Assembly (NCBI GenBank): GCA_021371875.1
Contig: JAJFVH010000120.1
Coordinates: 1 to 64,000, forward strand
Source: Bacteroidales bacterium
GTDB taxonomy: Bacteria > Bacteroidota > Bacteroidia > Bacteroidales > Paludibacteraceae
Direction: 5' to 3'
DNA: 64,000 bases
In this document: positions 15,995 to 25,007 of the stretch, in pieces
How positions within the stretch are numbered: the first letter of the stretch is position 1
Layout of the letters: every line of letters begins with the position of its first letter
Notes under the pieces: model-generated
The model's database searches: none
Told to the model about the DNA's origin: nothing
The model's input: the letters and a program-made list of their open reading frames with translations, nothing else
Made by a program: the position numbers and the translations under genes

Positions 15995-18166
15995 TTATTT
16001 GACAACATCAAATTTATATACACAAATGTGATTATAGTTTTCACCTGGATTCAAAACAGTTGAAGGAAAGTTTGTATGATTTGGACTATCAGGATAATGC
16101 TGAACCTCAAGTGCAAACGAAGTCCGATAGTTGTATACTTCACCGTATTTCCCTATATCTTTTCCTTCAAAGAAGTTTCCTCCATAAAATTGTAATGCCG
16201 GTTGATCGGTAATAACTCGCATCTGTCGACCGTTTGATGGTTCATAAATAAGTGCGACTTCAGTCATTTCTCCTTTTTTTTTATTTAAAATCCAGTTATG
16301 GTCATATCCTTTCGCAGAAATTAAGGCCTGGAAAGGTTCATTTACTCTTTTACCAATAGCAGTTGGTGTAGTAAAATCTAAAGGTGTCCCTCTTACAGAA
16401 TCAATTTTGCCTGTTGGAATTAAACCATCATCAGTTTGAGTATAAGTAGAACCATTAATCTGCAAAATATGCGTATTTATGGTTTGTGCCACTCCATCCG
16501 AAAATCCATGAAGATTAAAAAATGAATGATGAGTAAGATTGATTACAGTAGGTTTATCAGTAGTTGCCGAATACTCTATTTTCAACTCATTCTGATTTGT
16601 CAACGTATAAACTACCGTTATTGACAAATTTCCCGGAAATCCTTCTTCTCCATCAGGAGAAAGATATTTCAGTTCTAATGCATCTTCATCATTTTCATTC
16701 TTAAACTGTCGGGCATTCCAAACCACATTATGGAATCCATTCGGACCACCGTGCAAGGTATTTTTCCCATTATTTATTGGAAGCTGGTAAGGTTTTCCAT
16801 CTAATGTAAATTTCCCTTTAGCAATACGATTTCCATAACGACCAATGAGTGCACCAAAAAATACTTCATTTGACTTTTCATAATCACTAAAGTGATTGTA
16901 TCCGGTAACTATATCTGCAAATTTACCATTGCGATCCGGAGTCCAAAGCGCAACCACACGCCCCCCAAAATTGGTAATTTGTGCCACCATCCCTGAATTA
17001 TTCTTTAAAGTGTAAAGCAACACTTCTTTACCATCTTTTATGCCTTTGAAATCAGCGTTTTTTATCAACTTAATCCCTTGATTTTTTCCATTGATATTCT
17101 TAATAATATTTATTTCGTTTTGATCAAATGGTGTATGATCCTGACGAAAAATATCATGAAACCACAGTTTAGGCTCCTTTACATTTGGCATTGGTTCGTC
17201 CCAAGCAAAAATGGTATTCGTTTTTCCTGAAACAAAGCCCCAATTAATAGCTCCTACATGATTTCTTTTAAGCATTGGCATGATATTTTCGAACTTACTA
17301 TCATGTTTTCGTGCCATATATTCAGTGCAAATCATTGGGCGATTAAACATTTTCAGATAATTGATTTCCGTCTGATGATCCTTTACTCCTGAATAATTAT
17401 GATAGGTGATAATATCGGAATTTTCCACTTGGAAAACATTCAGCTCATTGCATCCAAAATACCAGATTCCTGACGAAACAGGTTGCGATGGGTTAACTTC
17501 ACGAGCCCATTTGAAAACATTTTTGAGCAAGGATAAAGAGGAAACTCCGTGGTTGCCATTACCGGGCTCATTGTATAAATCCCAAAGCAAAATTCGTTTG
17601 TCATCTTTAAAAGTGGTGAGAATGTCTTTGACATATTTCTCCAATACTGGAAATAATTTTGTTGTATCTGCTCTCAAAGAAACACTCGGATCTTGCACCC
17701 AACCTGAATTATGGATGCCCGGTTTTGAATCGGGTTGTTTTCCATATGAAGATTCGGGATTCCAACAATCATCAAAGAAAACGAACATGGGTCGGATATT
17801 ATGCTTAGAAGATATTTCCAAGAATTGGTTCATTCGTTTTTTGAATCCTTCTGCATCATTTTTCCAAACCACGCTGCTTAGAAAAACGCGCATGGTTGTA
17901 AAGCCTAATTCTTCAGCCCAACCTAATTCCTTATCAATAGTTGGTGCATCGAATGTTTCAGACTGCCACATTTCTATTTGGTTGATGGCCGAACTTGGCT
18001 GAAAATTGCAGCCACTGAACCAAGTTTGAGCTGAATACCAAGTGGTTGCTTTTTGTTTGGACCATGTTTCTCCCAACTTTGATAAATTCTTTTTACTGCT
18101 TGTTTGAGATAATCCAAGAGTCATTGTCATAAAAATGACGAAATAAAGACAAATTATTCTTTTCAT
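15995..18166 (-). CDS. Secreted GH5-like glycosidase fused to aldose 1-epimerase
   Basis: A 723-residue two-domain protein. After a signal peptide (about residues 1-20), a clan GH-A TIM-barrel domain (about 30-350) carries LYNEPG with the acid/base Glu and CTEYMAR with the probable nucleophile Glu. A galactose mutarotase domain (about 365-720) follows, with GRYGNRIAKGKF, LHGG, THHSFFNL and a late FALEVQHYPDSP, the expected His and Glu catalytic positions. The first domain would cut a beta-linked oligosaccharide and the second speed anomer interconversion of the product. It is the last gene of the operon. The ATG at 18166 fits the signal peptide better than the upstream in-frame ATG. Confidence 0.8.
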   Translation of the reverse strand: MKRIICLYFVIFMTMTLGLSQTSSKKNLSKLGETWSKQKATTWYSAQTWFSGCNFQPSSAINQIEMWQSETFDAPTIDKELGWAEELGFTTMRVFLSSVVWKNDAEGFKKRMNQFLEISSKHNIRPMFVFFDDCWNPESSYGKQPDSKPGIHNSGWVQDPSVSLRADTTKLFPVLEKYVKDILTTFKDDKRILLWDLYNEPGNGNHGVSSLSLLKNVFKWAREVNPSQPVSSGIWYFGCNELNVFQVENSDIITYHNYSGVKDHQTEINYLKMFNRPMICTEYMARKHDSKFENIMPMLKRNHVGAINWGFVSGKTNTIFAWDEPMPNVKEPKLWFHDIFRQDHTPFDQNEINIIKNINGKNQGIKLIKNADFKGIKDGKEVLLYTLKNNSGMVAQITNFGGRVVALWTPDRNGKFADIVTGYNHFSDYEKSNEVFFGALIGRYGNRIAKGKFTLDGKPYQLPINNGKNTLHGGPNGFHNVVWNARQFKNENDEDALELKYLSPDGEEGFPGNLSITVVYTLTNQNELKIEYSATTDKPTVINLTHHSFFNLHGFSDGVAQTINTHILQINGSTYTQTDDGLIPTGKIDSVRGTPLDFTTPTAIGKRVNEPFQALISAKGYDHNWILNKKKGEMTEVALIYEPSNGRQMRVITDQPALQFYGGNFFEGKDIGKYGEVYNYRTSFALEVQHYPDSPNHTNFPSTVLNPGENYNHICVYKFDVVK

Positions 18167-18316
18167 GCTATGCTTTTTATAATTTAATATACTATTAATC
18201 ATACAGACTTCAATCTTTGCATTCTAATAAACAACATACCCATTAACTTTAGATAATTGATAAATTTTGTGGTAATAAATATTTGATTGATAGAATTATA
18301 TATAAATCAATCCATA

Positions 18317-19372
18317 CTACCTTACATATGGAACAACTGTTTTAAAGTGACTTGGGGTCATTTTCTTAGGCCAACCATTTGACTCCCATATTAATTTATC
18401 AATTAAAAGTTCTCTTGCAGTATATTTGTCTTCTCCAATAGGTGCTTTTTTAGACCGGTTAATCGCATGATATAATATCCAGTAATCATTGTTATCATCC
18501 TGAATAATAGAATTATGCCCTGGAGCTAACCAATAATCATTTTCAACTAATATACTATTATCAGCACAACCGGTATCTTCTGAAATAGTAACGAATGGAC
18601 CTGTAGGGGACTTAGAACGAGCAATTAATACGGCATAATGAGCCTTATCACCACAACAATTATCGCCGGAATAAAACATATAATAGTAATTATTTTTATG
18701 AATAATCCATGGACCTTCAACCAAAATTTCATAATTTTTTGAAGATGTGAAAATTATATCCTGTGGTTTGCTTCCTTCTTTTAAAGTTAATAAATTTCCA
18801 TCCATTTCCTGAACTTTAATAGGTTTAAATCCAGAACCCCAATATAAATAAACTTTATTGGTTGTGGAATCAATATATACAGTTGGATCAATATTTTCAA
18901 AACTTTTACCATAAACTATCGGTTTATCTTCGGGATTAAATGGTCCTAACGGATTATCTGATATTGCAACACCAATACCCATTCCCGACTTATCGTTTTG
19001 TTCTGCTGAAAAGTATAAATAATATTTTCTATTTGCATAAATAACAAATGGAGCCCAATAAGAATCTGTTTTATTTGCCCATTTAGCTTTTACAGGTAAT
19101 GCATCCGGACATTCAATCCAATTGATTAAATCTTTGGATTTTAAGATTCGAATATTTCCATACTCTCCATTTAGATATTTCCCATTAGTGGCATAAGCAT
19201 AGAAAGTATTATCTGAAGTGCGAATAATAGCGGGATCTGGGAAATCATTATTATAAACAGGATTTTTGAACTCTGTAATTTTAACCTCATTTATTGATTT
19301 TTGAGCTAAACATGAATAATCAAAAAGGACAAAAAGGAGAATTGAAATTCGAACAGAAATATATTTACTCAT
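18317..19372 (-). CDS. GH43-family glycosidase (arabinosidase/xylosidase-like)
   Basis: A 351-residue secreted or periplasmic five-bladed beta-propeller enzyme. A signal peptide (about residues 1-24) precedes the GH43 triad: base Asp46 in FPDPA, the pKa-modulating Asp in ENIDPTVY, and the acid Glu in VEGPW. GH43 members mainly release alpha-L-arabinofuranose or beta-xylose; the specificity cannot be read here. It is co-directional with the methyltransferase genes upstream and the GH5-mutarotase fusion downstream, so it belongs to the same operon. Confidence 0.85.
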   Translation of the reverse strand: MSKYISVRISILLFVLFDYSCLAQKSINEVKITEFKNPVYNNDFPDPAIIRTSDNTFYAYATNGKYLNGEYGNIRILKSKDLINWIECPDALPVKAKWANKTDSYWAPFVIYANRKYYLYFSAEQNDKSGMGIGVAISDNPLGPFNPEDKPIVYGKSFENIDPTVYIDSTTNKVYLYWGSGFKPIKVQEMDGNLLTLKEGSKPQDIIFTSSKNYEILVEGPWIIHKNNYYYMFYSGDNCCGDKAHYAVLIARSKSPTGPFVTISEDTGCADNSILVENDYWLAPGHNSIIQDDNNDYWILYHAINRSKKAPIGEDKYTARELLIDKLIWESNGWPKKMTPSHFKTVVPYVR

Positions 19373-19427
19373 AATGGTTTATTAATTAATTTATCAAACA
19401 TAGAAATATTGATATTTGACTCATGAT

Positions 19428-20783
19428 TTATTTTTTTTTAATTATATTCTCAATAGCCATTTTTAACTCATTTATTGGAGGTATATTTGATACAAATGCA
19501 ATCGCACCATCAATACAAAGTGTTGGAATGTTTTTAGCTCCGATAGCCGATAAAAACTCAAGACCTTCGGGTGTTTTGATTGAACGTTCAATACAAATAA
19601 CTTTATCTCCAAATTCTTCACAAGCACGTTTGGCTGCTTCGAGCATATATTGACAAGGAGCACAACTCGACGAATCAAGCGTAATGACATCTATAATCAC
19701 TCTGCTAGTTGAACCATAAGCAGTTTTATCAATCGGCTTAACTTCAACATATTTTGCTTCCATAGCCCGTATCACATCACGGCGATATTCATCGTTGATT
19801 AAATTAGTAACTGCCACCAAATTTTCCCTCGGGGTAGCATAAGCTAAATCGCAACCCGGGGACATTATGTAACCTTTATTACCACCAATATCCATACAGT
19901 CAACCGCATTACGTTCACAATCTTCGGGTGTCCCTAATAGAAGTGCCGAGGTAAGCAATAAGTTACCGCCGAAGCTAATACCGCTTTTCAGGCAGATTTT
20001 CTTTACATATTCCAACGGGATATTCTCGTCAATAGAAATATTATCAGGTTTGCAGGCGCACATCACTTCGATATTGTGTTGAGCATGTCCGCAAACAAAA
20101 AACGATGAACTCATACCCTGTACTTTGATATGGTCGAACACCTGTGTGCAATATTTAGTGACAAATTGTTCAAACTGGTCAGCGCCAATCTGCGAAGTCA
20201 TGGGGTCGACAACTGCAATCACATCACAACCGGCTTCCTTGTAATAATTAGTCATAGCAATACAAACTCCTGTACAGAATTCCATTAGTTTGTGCACATA
20301 TTGTTCGTCCATAAACATTTTCAGAAAAATATCGGTACCCAGTAAGTGTAATCCCAACGTGAAAGGGCCTGTAATTAAACCATAAAGTGCCAGGTCAGGG
20401 TTATTAGCCCTCAGTTGACGGGTAGCTTCCATCACAACAGCAATACGTCCTTCGGTAGTTGCAGGGATTTTCAGATCTTCCAGCAATACACTTTCCATCA
20501 ATGGATGAGTATGTACTGCCGGGGGATTTTCATTTGCCCATACTAATCCGCAACCCAGGCATTCGGCTTCCAGTTGCAGGTCGAACACAATGGGAATTCC
20601 ATCGGGATTGTATAATTCTATTGCTTTTGTTACTCCTTTAACGATTAACTCTGTTGATTTGAGGTATTCTTCAGCTGTTATTCCCAAAAGTGAAGCAGCA
20701 TGAACACCAACAAAGGGCACCCAGGGCACCCTAATAGTTTCCTTTAATGCAAAAGCTTGTTTTAATAATTGTTTCCCGCGCAT
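19428..20783 (-). CDS. UroD/MtaA-like methyltransferase fused to a thioredoxin-fold domain
   Basis: A 451-residue protein. Residues 1 to about 350 form a uroporphyrinogen-decarboxylase-like TIM barrel of the MtaA/MtbA/CmuA group, which moves methyl groups between a corrinoid protein and a thiol or folate acceptor. Candidate zinc positions are VCGHAQH and MSPGCDLA. The last 90 residues are a thioredoxin-like domain with C374-A-P-C377, IPTLCIDG (equivalent of the cis-Pro loop) and a final helix. The fusion is unusual. It sits in one operon with MtaB- and MtaC-like genes. True uroporphyrinogen decarboxylase activity is unlikely in this context; acceptor and redox partner are unknown. Confidence 0.75.
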   Translation of the reverse strand: MRGKQLLKQAFALKETIRVPWVPFVGVHAASLLGITAEEYLKSTELIVKGVTKAIELYNPDGIPIVFDLQLEAECLGCGLVWANENPPAVHTHPLMESVLLEDLKIPATTEGRIAVVMEATRQLRANNPDLALYGLITGPFTLGLHLLGTDIFLKMFMDEQYVHKLMEFCTGVCIAMTNYYKEAGCDVIAVVDPMTSQIGADQFEQFVTKYCTQVFDHIKVQGMSSSFFVCGHAQHNIEVMCACKPDNISIDENIPLEYVKKICLKSGISFGGNLLLTSALLLGTPEDCERNAVDCMDIGGNKGYIMSPGCDLAYATPRENLVAVTNLINDEYRRDVIRAMEAKYVEVKPIDKTAYGSTSRVIIDVITLDSSSCAPCQYMLEAAKRACEEFGDKVICIERSIKTPEGLEFLSAIGAKNIPTLCIDGAIAFVSNIPPINELKMAIENIIKKK

Positions 20784-20893
20784 AATTAGTTTAATAAGTT
20801 GTATAGATTGATGTCATGAATTAGTTATCTTATTGTTGCATTCATAGGTGTCTGATTTGTTTAATATTGATCGGAATAAAATCTGGTTAAATA

Positions 20894-21793
20894 TTATTTT
20901 AAAATTACCAGTTTCCTCAAAAGGAATTCAAAGTCTATATTTATTTTACCAATGCTTATAATTTCAGTAGTAAGCATGGTTTTGTCTACCGGTGTAAGAG
21001 TCGTCTGACCAAAAACCGATTGAATCATGACAGCTTCATTGTTGTCAAGTATGAAATACCCTTTTAGCCTGTAAACCTCTTCATTCAGGGAGCTTACCAA
21101 ATAATCCAGGTTCTTGCGTTTAATAGCGTATGGTGTCCTGTAAACCTGTGTCCTGATTCCTTTTATCGGACCGACGGGTTGTCCATTAATGACAAGTGAT
21201 TTTTCAGAAAGTAAATCATCCATCTTCAACCGACAATAGGTCGTAAAAACGAAATTGGCTAATGGATTAGTATTTTTCAATTCGTCTTCCAATATAGCTT
21301 TCTTTTCGTCAGATATCAAATCTATTTTATTCACGATAATATTTTCGGCAATAACCATTTGATTTTTCACTGCCGGCAGCATCTTTACTTTATCGTAATG
21401 TTGGGCATCTATTACTGTCCATATTTTAGAAAGATAAAGTAATTGTTGTAAAGCCTCTTCCATAAGCAATTCTCCAATGGCAATGGGATCAGCAAGTCCT
21501 GTTGCTTCGAGTAAAACAATATCGGGTTTATATGCCTCAACAAATATTTTCAGTTGTCCGCGGAAATCAGAAAACATACATACACAAAAAACCGAACCTT
21601 TGTTTACTTCCATTAAATCAAAACGCCAGCCGCCAGCTTGCAATTCTTTTCCATCGATACCTGTTTCAGCAAATTCGTTTTGTATAACGGCAATGCGTTT
21701 TTTGTCGGCAAATTGTTCGAGGACAGTCTTCAAAAAAGTTGTCTTGCCACTTCCCAAAAAGCCAGTGATAAGATGAAAAGGGATTTTCGACAT
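20894..21793 (-). CDS. G3E family GTPase (CobW-like), variant metal motif
   Basis: A 299-residue P-loop GTPase of COG0523. Walker A is TGFLGSGKTT near the N-terminus, switch residues are in IQNEFAETGIDG, and NKIDL is the guanine specificity motif. The usual CxCC metal motif reads CVCMF, so one Cys is replaced. G3E proteins deliver or insert metals (Ni, Zn, Co) or guard B12 enzymes. Lying between an MtaA-like gene and a second G3E gene, it most plausibly services the zinc or cobalt sites of the methyl-transfer system. Confidence 0.8.
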   Translation of the reverse strand: MSKIPFHLITGFLGSGKTTFLKTVLEQFADKKRIAVIQNEFAETGIDGKELQAGGWRFDLMEVNKGSVFCVCMFSDFRGQLKIFVEAYKPDIVLLEATGLADPIAIGELLMEEALQQLLYLSKIWTVIDAQHYDKVKMLPAVKNQMVIAENIIVNKIDLISDEKKAILEDELKNTNPLANFVFTTYCRLKMDDLLSEKSLVINGQPVGPIKGIRTQVYRTPYAIKRKNLDYLVSSLNEEVYRLKGYFILDNNEAVMIQSVFGQTTLTPVDKTMLTTEIISIGKINIDFEFLLRKLVILK

Positions 21794-21885
21794 AAAATAT
21801 TATTGTTTTGAATATTTATGAATAGCACTGATATTAAAGTTCTTTTTAATAACATACTTAATGAAACATCACTTTGATTATAAGT

Positions 21886-22806
21886 TTAATATTGACAAAC
21901 AATCGTTTTTTCAATTTCAATTTTTATCTTCTCGGCATTTGTATTATCACCTTTCATATAAATTACAATAAGAATATTTGATTCTTTATTTGAACATAAT
22001 TCAGTTTGAAACCCAGTGAGTGTATAGTTGCAAAGGTTCCAATTTGTTTTTGTTCTTAGATATCCTTTTGCTCTAACAATTTCCGATTGACAGTTAAAAA
22101 AATTTGACAGTTTTTTCATGTCAAATACAATATTTGCATTTATATTGAAATGAGTTATTCGATAATTTTCGTCTAGTTTTTCAATTTTATCCAAATTTGA
22201 TGAACTTATTTTTTGTTCTAAAAATTCATCCATTCCTAAGTCATTTTCGGAGATGAATTTTTGATATTTTTTATTTGGAAATTTTTTTTTGAACAATTCA
22301 ATCAGCCTGTTTTCTTCAGCTTTATCTGTTTGCAAATCGCATTTTGAGAGAACAATTTTATCTGAATTTTTTATTTGTAATTGATAAATTGGATTTATCT
22401 GCAATTTATTATTTTCAAGGCCAGTAATGTCTACCATACAAATGGTATTGACTAAATAAAGTTGAAGATTCATTTTTACTATCTTCGAAACCATATCAAT
22501 ACCCCCTAAACCGCTCGGTTCAATAATAATTCGATCAAAGTCTAGAGTGTTAACAATTTGATTTAAACTTTCAGTGAAATATTCCTTTGAAGAACAGCAA
22601 ATACAACCTCCCGAAATATTAAAAATTGAATCAAATGTAGGTAAGGAGTTACAGATTATTAAACTATCAATTGAAATCTTTCCAAATTCATTGATAATAA
22701 CCGCCCACTTTTCATTGCTAATTTGTTCGTGCAACAGTTGAACTATGGCAGTTGTTTTACCTGAACCTAAAAAACCGGAAATGATATTTACTGGAATTTT
22801 TTTCAT
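21886..22806 (-). CDS. G3E family GTPase (CobW-like), canonical CxCC
   Basis: A 306-residue GTPase with Walker A SGFLGSGKTT, the metal motif GGCICCS (C-I-C-C), a DITG element and SKCDL as guanine motif. The C-terminal CobW_C-like part is less conserved. It is paralogous to the preceding-numbered neighbour at 20894 but clearly diverged, so it may have a different client. It lies directly downstream of the MtaB-like gene on the transcript. A zinc-chaperone role towards MtaB, which needs zinc for methanol activation, is an inference. Confidence 0.8.
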   Translation of the reverse strand: MKKIPVNIISGFLGSGKTTAIVQLLHEQISNEKWAVIINEFGKISIDSLIICNSLPTFDSIFNISGGCICCSSKEYFTESLNQIVNTLDFDRIIIEPSGLGGIDMVSKIVKMNLQLYLVNTICMVDITGLENNKLQINPIYQLQIKNSDKIVLSKCDLQTDKAEENRLIELFKKKFPNKKYQKFISENDLGMDEFLEQKISSSNLDKIEKLDENYRITHFNINANIVFDMKKLSNFFNCQSEIVRAKGYLRTKTNWNLCNYTLTGFQTELCSNKESNILIVIYMKGDNTNAEKIKIEIEKTIVCQY

Positions 22807-22875
22807 CGAAAAGAATTAATAAATCAAGATAAATCAATCTGAGATATAATTAAAAATCTCCAAATTATTAATTCT

Positions 22876-24252
22876 CTATAATCCATACTCTGACAAAATA
22901 AATTTACTCGAATCGAGAACCGGCAACATCATCTCAATAAATTCACTTTCATTGTCTGGAATAGAATTCAGTTCTTCTCTAAAAATAGGTAAATAATTAG
23001 TTTCCAATTCTGAAAGTTGCATTCTTTTGGAATTAAGAGCTTCTTCAATAATATTGAGGGCACACAATGCTCCGTTGCGAGCATTAGAAATATACGAATC
23101 GCCTTTTATCAGTTCTTTGGAAATACGAATGACGTTTTCGGGTGCCAAAATCAACGCCTGTGGATCAGTATAAATGTCAGATGACACAAGTAGTTGTTGT
23201 AAAACAGAACGGTGTAATTTCCCTTCGCGCAGTGCCTCGTTCATTAATCTCACATCATATTCCAGCTGTTCCATATATGCTGTTGGAGCCATCCCAGATA
23301 GAAGTTTTATATTTTGAACTGATTCATTACTCCATAAATCTGTACAAGCAGAAGCAATGTTTCCAATGGGACTCAAGTGGGCACAAGCTGCCGTTTTTCC
23401 TTCCATGGAAATAGGAATACCAGTAATAGCTTTAATGAATGGTCCCTCGTATCCACAATCTTTATCCGGTCCAACTGCCCCTTGTTCTATAGCAACGATA
23501 GAACGAACAACCGAAATAACGCGCACCAAAGAAGCAAATATTTTGGGAATATATTTTTTCTCAGCTAAAACCATTGCAGTATTAGCAAATCCACAAGCTG
23601 AATCGCCTGCAGCAATTTTACCTTGCGACTTAGCTAAAGAAACTATTTTTCCCCAGAGAAATTGCATATCCCGAACTCCTAATACAGTTAATGCAAACAT
23701 GATTCCTTTTATGTCGCACATCATCAATGCTTCGTCGGAAACTTCTTTGCCTCCGGTACTTTCAATTGATAATAAGTCGGCACCTGCACGCATTCCTTCT
23801 TCAAAGAGTTCCATCATCGGGTCCAAATATTTAGAAGTTCGTTGCAATGCAGGTCGTTCAAATTCACGTAAATCGTTTGGTGTAAGTCGTATTTCGGACT
23901 TTAAGCCGTATTTTAGATAATAATTTTCACAAATTTCATTCATTATTTTTACAATTTCCACGCCAATAGTTGGTGTTTTCGTCATTTCTAATAATGTTTC
24001 GAATTCTAGAACAACACCTTTAGAATTGAGATGTAAAGCTCGTTCCAAAGCACCTTCAGCAATTTCACGATAATTTGTATAAACTTGATTAAGTGAACTA
24101 TTGTTGATAGTCATTATTGGTAAAGTAAAATTTAGCTCGGCATAAACTTGCCCGCCGCCAATTTCAAGTCCACGGCGAGTAATTACAGGTTTTGGTGCTA
24201 TACCAAACATCAAATCTTCAGGATTATTTATTGTTAATTTGTTGTATTTCAT
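22876..24252 (-). CDS. mtaB: MtaB-like methanol:corrinoid methyltransferase
   Basis: Zinc-dependent TIM-barrel methyltransferase of 458 residues that activates methanol (or a related methyl donor) and methylates the cob(I)amide of a partner corrinoid protein. Family-specific blocks are strong: GDSACGFANTAMVLAE, GPDKDCGYEGP, ISMEGKTAACAHLSPIGN and DLWSNESVQ. The residues matching the zinc ligands known from Methanosarcina MtaB are E164, C220 and C266. It is full length and intact. It lies 13 bp after a MetH-activation-like gene, with the MtaC-like gene just before that. In bacteria, homologues serve acetogenic methanol use; here it is embedded in a glycan operon. Confidence 0.9.
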   Translation of the reverse strand: MKYNKLTINNPEDLMFGIAPKPVITRRGLEIGGGQVYAELNFTLPIMTINNSSLNQVYTNYREIAEGALERALHLNSKGVVLEFETLLEMTKTPTIGVEIVKIMNEICENYYLKYGLKSEIRLTPNDLREFERPALQRTSKYLDPMMELFEEGMRAGADLLSIESTGGKEVSDEALMMCDIKGIMFALTVLGVRDMQFLWGKIVSLAKSQGKIAAGDSACGFANTAMVLAEKKYIPKIFASLVRVISVVRSIVAIEQGAVGPDKDCGYEGPFIKAITGIPISMEGKTAACAHLSPIGNIASACTDLWSNESVQNIKLLSGMAPTAYMEQLEYDVRLMNEALREGKLHRSVLQQLLVSSDIYTDPQALILAPENVIRISKELIKGDSYISNARNGALCALNIIEEALNSKRMQLSELETNYLPIFREELNSIPDNESEFIEMMLPVLDSSKFILSEYGL

Positions 24253-24265
24253 TTGATTTTAGCTT

Positions 24266-24970
24266 TTAAATTAATTTTACATTTTTGTGCGAATATATGC
24301 AGTTTTTCATGAAGCAAATTTCACAAGTATAAGCATTGAATTTTACGTTTTTACCTATGCCGATAATACCACTTACACTCTTTATTGGATTCATAAGACA
24401 TGTGTCAGACAAAACAATAGAGTTAAAATCTGCAGGTAAGAGTTTGAATAAATGCTTTTGTTCAGCAACATTCCAGCCACAATAGCCTGGACTGTATCGA
24501 TTAGTAATTTTCAATTCGTATTGTTTAAATTCATTTAGAAGTATGTCTTGAATTTTATCCATTGCAGCTTCAACAATTACTGAGCCTGCAATATCAGCAA
24601 AATATGCTTTAATTATATCTCCCTTTTTAGTCATTTCTTTGGCATAACTTTCAAGTCCATTTCCAATTGTACATGCAAAAATGGCAATATTCTCAGATTT
24701 TCTTAATTGCATTGTTACTATTCGCTCGGTTTGTAGCACAGTTGATTTTATCAGTGTTTGATAATTCAACTCGTCGAAAGATACAGCATTATAAATAGTA
24801 CAAACTCCATCAATTTTACATAATTTGGATGCTTGAACTAATACTTCTGATATATAATCAGAAAAAATTGGAGGACAAAACTCTTTTTCATAGCCAGCTA
24901 TAACCTCAATATTAGAAACTGAAACATCTAAATCAGAGTAATTAAAATTAAATCGTTTAATTTCCATCAA
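24266..24970 (-). CDS. MetH activation-domain-like protein (corrinoid reactivation)
   Basis: A 234-residue protein matching the C-terminal activation domain of cobalamin-dependent methionine synthase, but free-standing. The most telling stretch is NRYSPGYCGWNVAEQ (about residues 155-170) followed by LLPADF and MNPIKSVSGIIGIG, and a Cys-rich tail (CEICFMKNC). In MetH this domain binds AdoMet and remethylates cob(II)alamin after oxidation. Stand-alone members next to corrinoid methyltransferases probably do the same for MtaC-type proteins. No ASKHA/RamA-type activator is present, which supports this role. Confidence 0.8.
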   Translation of the reverse strand: MMEIKRFNFNYSDLDVSVSNIEVIAGYEKEFCPPIFSDYISEVLVQASKLCKIDGVCTIYNAVSFDELNYQTLIKSTVLQTERIVTMQLRKSENIAIFACTIGNGLESYAKEMTKKGDIIKAYFADIAGSVIVEAAMDKIQDILLNEFKQYELKITNRYSPGYCGWNVAEQKHLFKLLPADFNSIVLSDTCLMNPIKSVSGIIGIGKNVKFNAYTCEICFMKNCIYSHKNVKLI

Positions 24971-25007
24971 AATTTAATTTTTATAATAAACAAAATTTAT
25001 TATCAGT

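Noticed and set aside
19428..20783. Housekeeping uroporphyrinogen decarboxylase (hemE)
   Set aside because: The fusion to a thioredoxin fold, the candidate zinc cysteines and the MtaB/MtaC neighbours point to the methyltransferase branch of the superfamily.
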